Assembly: GCA_900552795.1 (NCBI GenBank)
Contig: USBB01000001.1
Span: 62,001 to 126,000 of the forward strand
Direction: 5' to 3'
From: an uncultured Eubacterium sp.
GTDB taxonomy: Bacteria > Bacillota > Clostridia > Lachnospirales > Lachnospiraceae
DNA: 64,000 nucleotides
The notes beneath the pieces are model-generated. The model had not been told where the DNA came from, did no database searches, and saw only the letters and a list, made by a program, of their open reading frames with translations. The translations under genes were made by a program, and so were the position numbers. This document shows positions 52,838 to 62,187 of this stretch, in pieces (within the stretch, counting starts at the first letter, position 1; each line of letters begins with the position of its first letter).

Positions 52838-54199
52838 ATGGGAAAATATTTTGGTACAGACGGTTTTAGAGGCGAGGCAAATGTTAATCTTACAGTGGAC
52901 CATGCTTTTAAGGTTGGTCGTTTCTTAGGCTGGTTTTACGGAAAAAATCATGACGACGGAAAATCAAAGGTAGTAATAGGCAAGGATACAAGAAGAAGCA
53001 GCTATATGTTTGAATATGCGCTTGTGGCAGGACTTACGGCGTCAGGTGCAGATGTTTATCTTCTTCATGTTACAACTACTCCAAGCGTATCATATGTCGC
53101 AAGAACTGAAGATTTTGATTGCGGAATTATGATTTCTGCAAGTCACAATCCGTACTATGACAATGGTATAAAGCTCATCAATGATAAGGGCGAGAAGATG
53201 AGAGAAGATGTAATTGATGAGATAGAAAAGTATCTTGACGGTGAAATTAAAGAAATACCATACGCAACAAAGGAAAGTATCGGAAGAACAGTTGATTATG
53301 CGGCGGGAAGAAACCGTTATATGGGTTATCTTATGAGTCTTGCGATATATTCATTTAAGGGTATGAGAGTAGGAATTGATGCTGCTAACGGAAGCGCATG
53401 GTCTTTGGCAAAAGGCATTTTTGATGCGCTTGGTGCTAAAACCTACGTTATAAATGCAGAACCTGACGGAACAAATATAAACACAAATTGCGGTTCAACA
53501 CATATTGAGGGACTTCAGGACCTTGTACAAAGAGAGCATCTTGATGTCGGATTTGCTTTTGACGGTGATGCTGACAGATGTCTTTGTGTTGATGAAAACG
53601 GAAATGTTGTGACAGGAGATCATATTTTATATATTTATGGGTGCTATCTTAAAGACAGAGATAAGCTCGTTGATAATACGGTAGTGACTACAGTTATGTC
53701 TAATTTCGGTCTGTACAAGGCGTTTGACGCCGCAGGCATAAATTATGTAAAGACTGCAGTAGGTGACAAATATGTGTATGAGAGCATGTCAAATAATGGA
53801 TACAGACTTGGCGGTGAACAGTCAGGCCATATAATATTCAGCAAGTATGCTACAACAGGTGATGGTATTATTACTGCATTAAAGATGATGGAAGTAATGA
53901 TTGCTAAGAAAAAGACGCTTGCAGAACTTGCCGCACAGGTAGCAATTTATCCCCAGGTTCTTAAGAATATAAGAGTTTCCGACAAAAAAGAAGCGCAGAA
54001 TGATGAGATGGTTAAAGCAGAAGTTGAGAAGGTTGCGGCAGAGCTTGGAGACGAGGGCCGAATCCTTGTGCGTGAGAGCGGGACAGAACCTGTTGTGCGG
54101 GTTATGGTTGAAGCAGGCTCTGTGGAAAAATGTGAGCAATATGTAAATCAGGTAATAGATGTTATAAAACAAAGAGGTTATGCTGTTTTGGCACCCTAA
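52838..54199 (+). CDS. glmM: phosphoglucosamine mutase
   Basis: 453 aa. KYFGTDGFRGEAN, catalytic serine loop ISASHNP, metal loop FDGDADR, and RESGTEPVVRVM. The start and ISASHNPYYDNGIK fit GlmM (glucosamine-6-P to glucosamine-1-P); a phosphomannomutase role would also help the GDP-mannose route here and cannot be excluded. AAATGAGG precedes the ATG. Confidence 0.88.
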   Translation: MGKYFGTDGFRGEANVNLTVDHAFKVGRFLGWFYGKNHDDGKSKVVIGKDTRRSSYMFEYALVAGLTASGADVYLLHVTTTPSVSYVARTEDFDCGIMISASHNPYYDNGIKLINDKGEKMREDVIDEIEKYLDGEIKEIPYATKESIGRTVDYAAGRNRYMGYLMSLAIYSFKGMRVGIDAANGSAWSLAKGIFDALGAKTYVINAEPDGTNINTNCGSTHIEGLQDLVQREHLDVGFAFDGDADRCLCVDENGNVVTGDHILYIYGCYLKDRDKLVDNTVVTTVMSNFGLYKAFDAAGINYVKTAVGDKYVYESMSNNGYRLGGEQSGHIIFSKYATTGDGIITALKMMEVMIAKKKTLAELAAQVAIYPQVLKNIRVSDKKEAQNDEMVKAEVEKVAAELGDEGRILVRESGTEPVVRVMVEAGSVEKCEQYVNQVIDVIKQRGYAVLAP

Positions 54200-54237
54200 T
54201 CTTTATAGAAAATGCGTAAATATAAGCATATTAAACA

Positions 54238-54282
54238 AATCCCTGTAATAAGATTTTAGTAAGTCTTATTATAGGGATTTTT
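54238..54282 (+). terminator. terminator after glmM that contains the next gene's ribosome binding site
   Basis: AATCCCTgTAATAAGA pairs with TCTTATTAtAGGGATT, followed by TTTTT and at once the ATG at 54283. The AGGG of the 3' arm is the only Shine-Dalgarno-like sequence for that ATG. Confidence 0.8.
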
Positions 54283-54705
54283 ATGTATATCAGAAAATGC
54301 AAAAGCGCTGTAGTATTAGTGATTTGCATAGTTGCCATTTTCTTTACGGGATGTAAATTTACTAATATGGACAGCAAAAAGGTGTCAGACATTGATTTTA
54401 CGGTGGTTGAGGATGAGGATTTACCAATAGAATTAAAGAAGCTTATAGATGAAAAAAAATCAGGTACTATGAGAATGACGTACACGACAAAGGATTATAC
54501 ATATCTTGTAGCCGGTTATGGAACACAGCCTACAAGCGGTTACAGCATAAGCGTGGATGACGTGTATCTTGGTGAAAATGCAATATATGTCAATGTAAAT
54601 CTGCTCGGCCCGGAAAAGGATGAGCAGGTTACGGAAACCGCTACAACACCGTATATAGTCATTAAGATAGAGAAAAGAGAAGAATCTGTAATATTTAATG
54701 TTTAG
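54283..54705 (+). CDS. lipoprotein with a PrcB-like C-terminal domain
   Basis: 140 aa. Lipobox FFTGC with Cys at residue 24. The C-terminal YTYLVAGYGTQPTSGYSISVDD and VNVNLLGPEKDEQVTET resemble PrcB_C, a beta domain described with a trypsin-like protease complex. No protease gene is next to it. The ATG overlaps the T-run of a terminator, so expression may depend on its opening. Next gene 18 bases away. Confidence 0.75.
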   Translation: MYIRKCKSAVVLVICIVAIFFTGCKFTNMDSKKVSDIDFTVVEDEDLPIELKKLIDEKKSGTMRMTYTTKDYTYLVAGYGTQPTSGYSISVDDVYLGENAIYVNVNLLGPEKDEQVTETATTPYIVIKIEKREESVIFNV

Positions 54706-54723
54706 GTTAAAAGGAGAGCAGTT

Positions 54724-56313
54724 GTGAGAATAAATAAGGAAAATATTCATGAAAACAAAATTAAATGCCAGAATACTATTCAGATTACACTTGATGATGA
54801 TTTCAATGTGCCTGATACAAAAGCTGACATTGAATCTATAGTAAAGGAATGGGGAAATGTAAGAATTGACAGTGCAAAGGTCAACGGAGACAGAGTCGAT
54901 GTGTCAGGGTGTCTTGATTTTGCAATACTTTATACCGGGTTAGATGAAACACTTAACAAAATAATTCCCGTAAAAATGAGCGGAGCAATGAATATAAGCG
55001 AAAGTATTAATGTATCTGAGGATTGCAGTGATACATATGTGATATGCGCAAGCAGGCTGGAGGATTTAACCGTAAAGGCAATCAATTCAAGGAAGCTTAG
55101 CGTAAAGGCAATTATTACGCTTAAAATACAGGCGGAGGAGCTTGTAGACATAGAGGTTGGATGCGAGCTTGAAGACGTTGAGGAAGCAGATCAGATGAAA
55201 GTGTTGACGAAAAATCTTGAATATTCCCAGCTTGCGGTTAATATGAGAGATAACTTCAGAATAAGAGAAAATGTCTCTCTTCCACATGGCAAAGCAGAAA
55301 TCGGAGAGATATTATGGCAGGATGTTGACATAAGAAATCTGGACAGCAGGCTTACGGATGAGGGTATTGTACTTAACGGAGAAATAGGACTTTTTATAAT
55401 GTACCTTGCACGCGATGATATGTATGCTCCGCAGACATATGAAACAGGTGTTGCGTTTGAGGGTAAACTTGACATAAACGGCTGCAGTATGGATATGATA
55501 AGCGCATTAAAATATAATATTGTAAGCGTTAACATAGAGGTTAAACCAAATTATGACGGAGAGAATCTCGATTTGGCTCTTGAGGTTGTGCTTGATTTAA
55601 ATGTGAGAGCATATGAGGACAGAACAACAAAAATACTTGCCGATATATATTCTCCTGTGAGGGACACAGAATTAACGACGGATAATGCCGTTGTAAGAAA
55701 ACTTATAATGAAGAATGCGTCAAAATGCAGGGCGTCGGACAGAATAAAAATTAAAGACCACAATAGTATATTACAGGTTGCAAATTGTACGGGAAGTGCG
55801 CAAATAGATGATATTACTGTTGAGAGTGATGGTTTGCAGATAGACGGAGCAGTTATTGCAAATGTATTTTATATTGCTGCCAATGACAGTTCACCTATGG
55901 GCAATATTAAGTGTGTGATACCTTTTTCAAATAAAATACAGCTTACAACGAGTGATGCGATGGAATATGAGGTTGAGCCGAAGTTAGAGCAGGTAAGTGC
56001 GGTAATGACAGGTGGTGATGAAATAGAGCTTAAGGTTTCTGTACTGCTTGATGCGGTAATATTTGAAAGTGCGCAGATAGATGTTATTAAGGATTGTATT
56101 ATACATGATTTTGATGAGAGCGAATATCTTAAGCTGCCGGCAATGACGGGATATATTGCAAGAGGCGGTGAGACACTTTGGGATATTGCTAAAAAATATC
56201 ATACTACTACGCAGCTTATAAGAGATGGAAACAGTAATCTTGCCGACCGCGTAAACGACGATGCAAAAGTAAAGAAGGGCGAAAAGCTTCTTCTTGTAAA
56301 AGCAGTGAGGTAA
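54724..56313 (+). CDS. SPOCS-domain (DUF3794) and LysM protein
   Basis: 529 aa. Two to three DUF3794/SPOCS repeats (start IQITLDDDFNVPDTKADIE typical), then a C-terminal LysM (about 480-525, IARGGETLWDIAKKYHT). This layout matches spore-coat or spore-cortex associated proteins of Clostridia. GTG start with GGAG eight bases upstream. Terminator follows. Confidence 0.85.
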   Translation: MRINKENIHENKIKCQNTIQITLDDDFNVPDTKADIESIVKEWGNVRIDSAKVNGDRVDVSGCLDFAILYTGLDETLNKIIPVKMSGAMNISESINVSEDCSDTYVICASRLEDLTVKAINSRKLSVKAIITLKIQAEELVDIEVGCELEDVEEADQMKVLTKNLEYSQLAVNMRDNFRIRENVSLPHGKAEIGEILWQDVDIRNLDSRLTDEGIVLNGEIGLFIMYLARDDMYAPQTYETGVAFEGKLDINGCSMDMISALKYNIVSVNIEVKPNYDGENLDLALEVVLDLNVRAYEDRTTKILADIYSPVRDTELTTDNAVVRKLIMKNASKCRASDRIKIKDHNSILQVANCTGSAQIDDITVESDGLQIDGAVIANVFYIAANDSSPMGNIKCVIPFSNKIQLTTSDAMEYEVEPKLEQVSAVMTGGDEIELKVSVLLDAVIFESAQIDVIKDCIIHDFDESEYLKLPAMTGYIARGGETLWDIAKKYHTTTQLIRDGNSNLADRVNDDAKVKKGEKLLLVKAVR

Positions 56314-56326
56314 TCTATATAAGAGT

Positions 56327-56364
56327 AATGCCGCTTCTGGAAAAAATCCATAGGCGGCATTTTA
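56327..56364. terminator. terminator between the SPOCS gene and a minus-strand gene
   Basis: ATGCCGC/GCGGCAT stem around a long loop, then TTTTAAAA; convergent. Confidence 0.7.
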
Positions 56365-56393
56365 AAATACTAAAATGGTAGTACTTTGCTTTT

Positions 56394-57020
56394 TTAAGCT
56401 AATATATCTGATGTTTTTGCAGAAGAACCGTTTTCTTCAAACCACTTGTCAAATTTGTCCATAATAGCTGAATGAGTGTCCTGTGTGATGCCTGGGAGTT
56501 CCTTACCCCATGCTTTTGTAGCTTCAGAGAAGCCTTTTTCAACAGCCTTAACCATTTCCTGCATTTTTTCTTTATCGCCGCCTGAAAGGGCTGCTGCGAA
56601 TGAAAAAATTCTTTCGGAAGTCTGGTTAACACCCCAGTATCCATCTTCTGATATATCTTCCTTTGCCTGAGCAATAGTAGCCGCGTCTGCAGTGAAGTTG
56701 CCTCCGGCAAGAATTCTCCACATATTATCAGCAGTACCGATTGTGATGCCCTGCTTTTCAAACATCTTGGTTACTAAAGACTGCATTTGCTGCATACGCT
56801 GTTCGGCACTTGATTTAAGATGTGCTATAACAGCAGAACGGTCTGTGCGGTTAGCAGCAGTTGAAGCTTCGTATGTAGCAGCCGGTTCTGAATATGCGTT
56901 TGTCGAAGCCTTTTTGTCAGCATCTTTTAAAGCGTCTGATTTTGAAGAATCTGATGTCTTTGATGAAAAACGCGCAGAATCATACGAAGAATAAGAATTG
57001 TTGATTCCGTTAAAATCCAT
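56394..57020 (-). CDS. conserved secreted-type hypothetical protein, DUF5610-like
   Basis: 208 aa. A Ser/Ala/Asp-rich disordered N-terminus (1-70), then a helical domain with YWGVNQTSERIFSFAAALSGGD and KAWGKELPGIT-T-IMDKFDKWFEE. I recognise this as a family widespread in Firmicutes and sometimes linked to flagellar or surface gene sets, function unknown. No signal peptide or membrane segment. AAGGAGG precedes ATG 57020. Confidence 0.6.
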   Translation of the reverse strand: MDFNGINNSYSSYDSARFSSKTSDSSKSDALKDADKKASTNAYSEPAATYEASTAANRTDRSAVIAHLKSSAEQRMQQMQSLVTKMFEKQGITIGTADNMWRILAGGNFTADAATIAQAKEDISEDGYWGVNQTSERIFSFAAALSGGDKEKMQEMVKAVEKGFSEATKAWGKELPGITQDTHSAIMDKFDKWFEENGSSAKTSDILA

Positions 57021-57139
57021 AAAATTACCTCCTTGCATATTATACGGATAACCCTCCATGGTTTACCTGCAATAATATTATCGTCATAAGACTGATAAAA
57101 ATTAACCTGATAACTTAAAATAATAAGAAAAGTATTTCC

Positions 57140-58549
57140 TTAAGAAGACAACTCTGTTGAAACTGTGCCGCCCTCTTCTTTATTAATTTTTATGGTATTC
57201 TTTTTCCATATTCCTGTCCAATATAATATGTACAGAATAAGTGCTGATGATGCGTTACTTACAACAACTGCATACCATACACTTTCGACACCCATATGAA
57301 GCACATTTGAGCATACCCAGAGGGTCAAAAATCTGAATATCCATATTCTTGTGGCATCTACTGCCGTAGTTATAAGAGTGTGTCCAGAACCGTTAAAAAG
57401 TCCCTGGGTTACGTTGTAAAAAGCGTTCGTCCAGCAGCACATTGCCATTATGGACAGGAAGTCTGTGGCAAGGGGAACGACTGCTTCATCTGTAGTAAAG
57501 AACCTTACGATAGGTTCACATATTATCGGGCGTGAGAGAATCATACCACATACGAATAGGAATACGGCACCGATTCTTAGTGCAATATGGTATGATTTAT
57601 CGACACGTTTGATATTGTTGGCACCAAAATTTTGTCCTACTATTGTTGATATAGCTGAACCGATACCGTTTGCGGGCATTGTTATAATGCTGTTTATTTT
57701 GTTGCCGATACCATATGCTGTAGTAGCAATTGTACCATAAGCGTTAACATTTTTAGTCATAAGGAGGAAACCGAACTGCATTGTGCTTCCGCCGATTGCT
57801 GTAGGAAGTCCTACCTTAATAATAGAAGTTATTTTTTTTCTGTCAAATTCAAATCCTTTGAAATCAATTCTTACAAGCTGCGTTTTGCGTTTTAATGCCA
57901 TAATTGCTACGACAGCACTCGGTATTTTTGCTATAAGTGTAGCAAAGGCTGCTCCGGCGATTCCCCATTTGAATACCATAAGGAAAATAGGATCAAGTAT
58001 GAGGTTAATAGATACACCTAAAACGTTAAGAAGCATAGGGCGTATTGTGTCACCCTGAGCCTGTTTGACTGCTGTGTATAGGTTAATCATAAACAGGAAC
58101 GGTAAATCCAGTACGACTATTCTAAGATAAGATACGCCATATGTGTAAATAACGCCTTCTGCGCCGAGCCATTTTACTATAGAAGGGGTTGCGAGCCAGC
58201 AAAAGCCTGCACACAAAAATGCAAAAAGCATTGAGCATATACAAATGTGGTTAGCCATTGAATTGGCTTCTTTGTCGAGCTTTGCACCGAGATATTGTGA
58301 GATTAGTATAGCTCCTGCAGTAGTAATACCCATACCAAAATTAATTAAAATATTTTGGACGGGAGAAACTAAAGTAATGGCTGCCTGTGAATCTGTTCCG
58401 ATTTTGCCAAGCCAGAAAGTATCAGTTAAATTGTACATTGACTGTATAAAGCTGTTAATCATTACAGGGATTGCGAGCATAAGCACAGCATGGACAAGAT
58501 TACCTTCAAGGATAAGCTTTCTTTTTTCTTGACTTATTTGTTTGGACAT
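57140..58549 (-). CDS. MATE-family efflux transporter
   Basis: 469 aa, 12 membrane segments. AVLMLAIPVMINSFIQSMYNLTDTFWLGKIG and the repeated half at IKVGLPTAIGG mark MATE exporters, which move cations or drugs by Na+ or H+ antiport. Divergent from an AraC-type gene that probably controls it. AAGGGG precedes the ATG. Confidence 0.92.
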   Translation of the reverse strand: MSKQISQEKRKLILEGNLVHAVLMLAIPVMINSFIQSMYNLTDTFWLGKIGTDSQAAITLVSPVQNILINFGMGITTAGAILISQYLGAKLDKEANSMANHICICSMLFAFLCAGFCWLATPSIVKWLGAEGVIYTYGVSYLRIVVLDLPFLFMINLYTAVKQAQGDTIRPMLLNVLGVSINLILDPIFLMVFKWGIAGAAFATLIAKIPSAVVAIMALKRKTQLVRIDFKGFEFDRKKITSIIKVGLPTAIGGSTMQFGFLLMTKNVNAYGTIATTAYGIGNKINSIITMPANGIGSAISTIVGQNFGANNIKRVDKSYHIALRIGAVFLFVCGMILSRPIICEPIVRFFTTDEAVVPLATDFLSIMAMCCWTNAFYNVTQGLFNGSGHTLITTAVDATRIWIFRFLTLWVCSNVLHMGVESVWYAVVVSNASSALILYILYWTGIWKKNTIKINKEEGGTVSTELSS

Positions 58550-58622
58550 ATATTTTACATCCCCTTTCAGTGATAACTATTTTGTTGGAATTAAAAGTAT
58601 TACAAAAAAATAACTAAATTAC

Positions 58623-58651
58623 TTGACAAAGGTCATAGTTATATTTTATAT
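58623..58651 (+). promoter_or_regulatory. probable promoter of the AraC-type gene
   Basis: TTGACA (58623-58628), 17 bases, TTATAT (58646-58651). ATAACTAT/ATAGTTAT at about 58577 and 58635 form an inverted pair in the shared intergenic region. Confidence 0.5.
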
Positions 58652-58755
58652 ATTAGTATATAAATAAAAAACAGTGATTTCCACCAAAATATATGCAGAT
58701 TGTAATGATAATACAGAAAAAAAGCTTAAGGAATTAAAGCGAGGAGATTAGCAAT

Positions 58756-59592
58756 ATGAAATTTAGTGATATGCCGACGGACTTTAAAATTTCAAAAGTA
58801 AAGAGAGATGCGTCAAAAAAAGTAATTCAGGAGTCGCATATTCATCCGTATTATGAGATTTTTTATTTGGTAAACGGTGATTGTACATTTTTTATTAACC
58901 ATGATATTTATAAATTAAATAAGGGGGATCTTGTTATAGTTCCGGAGGGAGAGTTGCATAAAAGTACTTATCCTCAAAGAGGTTTCAGTGAGCAGTATTG
59001 TCTGTGTTTTAAAGACAATAATCTTGAGTGGCTTAAGGATATAATAGGGGAGGAAATTGTAAACGCGTCCCTTAAAATGGGCGTTATTTCCATACCTGAA
59101 AAGCGCAGGGATTATGTTGAGGCTCTTATGAAGAAAATGCTGTTTGAGAGCAAAGAACAGGATATATTGTCAGCGGCATTTATAAAAATAGGTCTTATAG
59201 AGCTTCTTCTTTTTATAATAAGATGCCAGAGATTTGAGCAGAATGTTATTAAGGAAATAGATGTGGATAATCAGCTTATGCAGCAGATTGCTACATATAT
59301 CTATAATAATTATAATCAGAAAATAACACTTGAGCATATGGCGGATAAATTTCATATAAGTAAATCTTATCTGTCTAAGAAATTTAAGTCGGTAACAGGC
59401 TTCGGATTTAAAGAGTATCTTGTAAATGTTCGTATAAAGAACGCTTGTACATTGCTTCTTGATACTAATAAGTCAATAACCGACATAGCATTTGAGTGCG
59501 GATTTAATGACAGTAATTATTTCGGAGATGCATTCAGACATGTTAAAGGAATGTCGCCTAATAAATACAGAAGAAATAAGGAAACGATTTGA
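58756..59592 (+). CDS. AraC-family transcriptional regulator
   Basis: 278 aa. N-terminal cupin (about 25-85, HIHPYYEIFYLV) for effector binding and a C-terminal AraC/XylS double helix-turn-helix (about 180-275, YLSKKFKSVTGFGFKEYL and ITDIAFECGFNDSNYFGDAFR). Likely controls the divergent MATE transporter. GAGGAG precedes the ATG. Confidence 0.92.
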   Translation: MKFSDMPTDFKISKVKRDASKKVIQESHIHPYYEIFYLVNGDCTFFINHDIYKLNKGDLVIVPEGELHKSTYPQRGFSEQYCLCFKDNNLEWLKDIIGEEIVNASLKMGVISIPEKRRDYVEALMKKMLFESKEQDILSAAFIKIGLIELLLFIIRCQRFEQNVIKEIDVDNQLMQQIATYIYNNYNQKITLEHMADKFHISKSYLSKKFKSVTGFGFKEYLVNVRIKNACTLLLDTNKSITDIAFECGFNDSNYFGDAFRHVKGMSPNKYRRNKETI

Positions 59593-59695
59593 CAGAATAT
59601 TTGACAGCATTTTTGGTATGAATAAAGCTTGTACTTGCATTTGAACAATACATTTTATATAATTGATTGTATACAAGAAACAATGGAGATAAGTC

Positions 59696-60559
59696 ATGGA
59701 TAGTATCAGATTAAAAGCAAGAGCAAAAATTAATCTTGGCCTTGATGTTCTCGGAGTAAGAGAGGACGGGTATCATGAGGTTCGAATGGTTATGCAGACG
59801 GTTGGATTGTATGACAGACTTATTATAAACAGGATACCGCAGGACGATATTATAATTAAATCAAATCTCAATTTTTTGCCTGTTAATGAAAATAATCTTA
59901 TTTATAAAGCAGCAAAGCTTTTGAAAGAAGAGTGCGGATATACGGGCGGAGTGGAAATTGACCTTAATAAATTTATACCGGTTGCGGCAGGTATGGCAGG
60001 CGGGAGTACAGATGCGGCTTCTACGATTTTCGGAATTAACAGGCTGTTTAATCTTGGACTTACGCAGGCGGATATGATGGAGCTCGGATTAAGGCTTGGT
60101 GCAGATGTTCCGTACTGTATTATGAGAGGAACTGCACTTGCTGAGGGAATCGGGGAGAAGCTTACACGTCTTGAGCCTATGCCGCATTGCTGGCTGCTTG
60201 TGGCAAAGCCGCCGGTAAATGTATCGACAAAGCTTGTTTATGATAGTCTTGACATGTCGGAGGTAAATAACCACCCTGATATTGATGGTATAATTGATGC
60301 GATAAAAAGTCAGGATGTTGGTTTGATTGCATCAAGAATGGGAAATGTTCTTGAGCAGGTTACAATACCGTTGTATCCTATAATAGATACAATAAAGCAG
60401 GATATGTTAAACAACGGTGCCATAAATGCTATGATGAGCGGCAGCGGGCCGACAGTATTCGGAATATTCCCGGATGAGGAAACTGCATTAAGGTGTCAGG
60501 CCTATTTAAAAGAGAAAAAGGATGCAAGACAGGTTTATATAACAGAGACGTTTAATTAG
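59696..60559 (+). CDS. ispE: 4-(cytidine 5'-diphospho)-2-C-methyl-D-erythritol kinase
   Basis: 287 aa. GHMP kinase: ARAKINLGLDVLGVREDGYHE, ATP loop PVAAGMAGGSTDAAS, and SGSGPTVFGIF. Fourth step of the MEP isoprenoid pathway. ATG 59696 follows GGAG. The GntR gene starts soon after, perhaps in the same transcript. Confidence 0.95.
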   Translation: MDSIRLKARAKINLGLDVLGVREDGYHEVRMVMQTVGLYDRLIINRIPQDDIIIKSNLNFLPVNENNLIYKAAKLLKEECGYTGGVEIDLNKFIPVAAGMAGGSTDAASTIFGINRLFNLGLTQADMMELGLRLGADVPYCIMRGTALAEGIGEKLTRLEPMPHCWLLVAKPPVNVSTKLVYDSLDMSEVNNHPDIDGIIDAIKSQDVGLIASRMGNVLEQVTIPLYPIIDTIKQDMLNNGAINAMMSGSGPTVFGIFPDEETALRCQAYLKEKKDARQVYITETFN

Positions 60560-60619
60560 AAAGTGTCAGAGCCGAAAGGCAATAAGATATGCTGTGCTTT
60601 ACGGCAGATTGGAGGTAAT

Positions 60620-61288
60620 ATGAAAGGCGAATTAAAAATGGATGTTAATGATTATCTTCCACTCAGAGATGTTGTATTTAACACATTGAGACAGGCTATT
60701 TTAAGAGGGGAAATGGAGCCGGGAGAGAGGCTTATGGAAATTCAGCTTGCTCAGAAGCTTGGAGTCAGCAGAACTCCGATAAGAGAAGCAATAAGAAAGC
60801 TGGAACTTGAGGGTCTAGTTGTTATGATACCGAGAAAAGGAGCAGAGGTAGCCAAGATTACCGAAAAGGATATGAGGGATGTTCTGGAGGTAAGATGTAC
60901 ACTTGAGGAGCTTGCGGTTTCGTTGGCATGTAAAAATGTGACTCAGGAAAAAATAGAGGAATTAAAGGCTGCAAATAAGGTATTTGAATCGGCAGTTGTA
61001 TCAAAAGACGTTGTAAGTATTGTAGATGCTGATGTTTTATTCCATGATACAATTTATGGAATGACAAATAATGCAAGACTTATACAGATTATAAATAAGC
61101 TTCGTGAGCAGATGTACCGCTACAGGCTTGAGTATGTAAAGGATGCAAGAACGCATTCAATATTAATAAGTGAGCATAATGATATTATAAAGAAATTGTC
61201 TGAGAAAAACACGGAGGATGCAAAGACGGTAATTCGTCAGCATATCCATAATCAGGAAAAGGGAATTGTCAGGTTATTAAATAATTAA
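60620..61288 (+). CDS. GntR-family (FadR/FCD) regulator
   Basis: 222 aa. Winged helix at about 15-75 (LRQAILRGEMEPGERLMEIQLAQKLGVSRTPIREAIRKLE) and an all-helical FCD effector domain with metal-type His (HDTIYG, SEHNDII, RQHIHNQ). Effector unknown, usually a carboxylic acid. GGAGG precedes ATG 60620; ATG 60638 is possible. Confidence 0.9.
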   Translation: MKGELKMDVNDYLPLRDVVFNTLRQAILRGEMEPGERLMEIQLAQKLGVSRTPIREAIRKLELEGLVVMIPRKGAEVAKITEKDMRDVLEVRCTLEELAVSLACKNVTQEKIEELKAANKVFESAVVSKDVVSIVDADVLFHDTIYGMTNNARLIQIINKLREQMYRYRLEYVKDARTHSILISEHNDIIKKLSEKNTEDAKTVIRQHIHNQEKGIVRLLNN

Positions 61289-61303
61289 GATTACAGTATC
61301 AAA

Positions 61304-61390
61304 AGGTCTTGAGCCCACTTGTGCTTGCACAATAGTGGGTGAAAGACATTGGGACACGCCCAAAATTGGAGCATAATGCGAATATTGGGC
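61304..61390 (+). other. two consecutive hairpins between gntR and spoIIR
   Basis: Hairpin (i): GTCTT-CCCACT with AGTGGG-AAGAC (61306-61347). Hairpin (ii): GCCCAA (61358-61363) with TTGGGC (61385-61390). No U-tract follows, so they are not simple terminators; they lie just before the 41-base hairpin motif. Confidence 0.5.
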
Positions 61391-61431
61391 AGGATTGTGG
61401 GAGTGCAAGGAACGAAACAATCCGTGTAATC
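61391..61431 (+). repeat. 41-base hairpin motif, copy 2
   Basis: GGATTGT (61392-61398) pairs with ACAATCC (61417-61423). Gap-free 33/41 match to 50942-50982. The final pair is G-C here and G-U in copy 1. Confidence 0.65.
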
Positions 61432-61450
61432 TTAATAAGGACATTTTAGT

Positions 61451-61479
61451 GTATAGTCTGTGTTATTATTGGAAATAAT
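61451..61479 (+). promoter_or_regulatory. sigma-F-type promoter of spoIIR
   Basis: GTATA (61451-61455), 15 bases, GGAAATAAT (61471-61479). Matches the sigma-F pattern GYWTA-N15-GGnnAnAnT at every fixed position. In Bacillus spoIIR is a sigma-F gene, which agrees. Confidence 0.7.
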
Positions 61480-61514
61480 TGCCATATACAAAGTTTTATT
61501 ATTGGGAGGCAGTT

Positions 61515-62153
61515 ATGAAAAAGAAAAAACACAGACTATCAGCTTTTTTATTTATAACAATTATTGTATCAGCATTGTTATCATGTTACTCTTTTGGATT
61601 TAGTTCAAAAGAAAATGAGCTTCAAAAGAATATCGCATCGCAGATAGTAAGATTTCACGTGCGAGCAAACAGTGACAGTGATTCAGACCAGCAGCTTAAG
61701 CTTAAAGTAAAGGATGAAATTATTACATATTTAAGGCCTATGCTTGAAAAATCTAAAAGTTTAGAGGAATCCAAGCAGATTTTAAGCAGACATACAGATG
61801 ATATAAAAAGTAAGGCAGAAAGCGTGCTTAAAAAAGAGGGTAGCACACAGAGTGTGTCGGTCTATTTTGAGAACAGCTATTTTCCTATGAAAACTTATGG
61901 TGATGTCACATTTCCGCCTGGTGTGTATGAGGCTTTCAGAATTGATATAGGTGAAAGTACAGGCAGGAACTGGTGGTGTGTACTTTATCCTCCGCTTTGC
62001 TTTGTAGATGCGACATATGGCGTTCTGCCGCAGGATTCAAAAGATACACTTAAGAATATTTTGACAGATGAGGAATATAATGCTATAACTGACAAACAGT
62101 GTAAATACAAATTCAAGTATTTAACATTTTTAAATGATTTGTTTGGGTTATAA
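61515..62153 (+). CDS. spoIIR: stage II sporulation protein R
   Basis: 212 aa. N-terminal signal/anchor (about 8-27), then the hallmark IVRFHVRANSDSDSDQQLKLKVKDEI, and WWCVLYPPLCF. SpoIIR is secreted from the forespore and triggers SpoIIGA to process pro-sigma-E in the mother cell. GGAGG precedes ATG 61515. A sigma-F-type promoter sits 36 bases upstream. Confidence 0.95.
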   Translation: MKKKKHRLSAFLFITIIVSALLSCYSFGFSSKENELQKNIASQIVRFHVRANSDSDSDQQLKLKVKDEIITYLRPMLEKSKSLEESKQILSRHTDDIKSKAESVLKKEGSTQSVSVYFENSYFPMKTYGDVTFPPGVYEAFRIDIGESTGRNWWCVLYPPLCFVDATYGVLPQDSKDTLKNILTDEEYNAITDKQCKYKFKYLTFLNDLFGL

Positions 62154-62187
62154 AGATTGAAAAAGCTTACAGAAAGGCATAGAAATA

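Noticed and set aside
54184..54215. CACCCTAATC stretch shared with the inverted repeat at 20931-20980
   Set aside because: The likeness is about 15 bases and lies across the glmM stop codon without the second arm; chance is likely.
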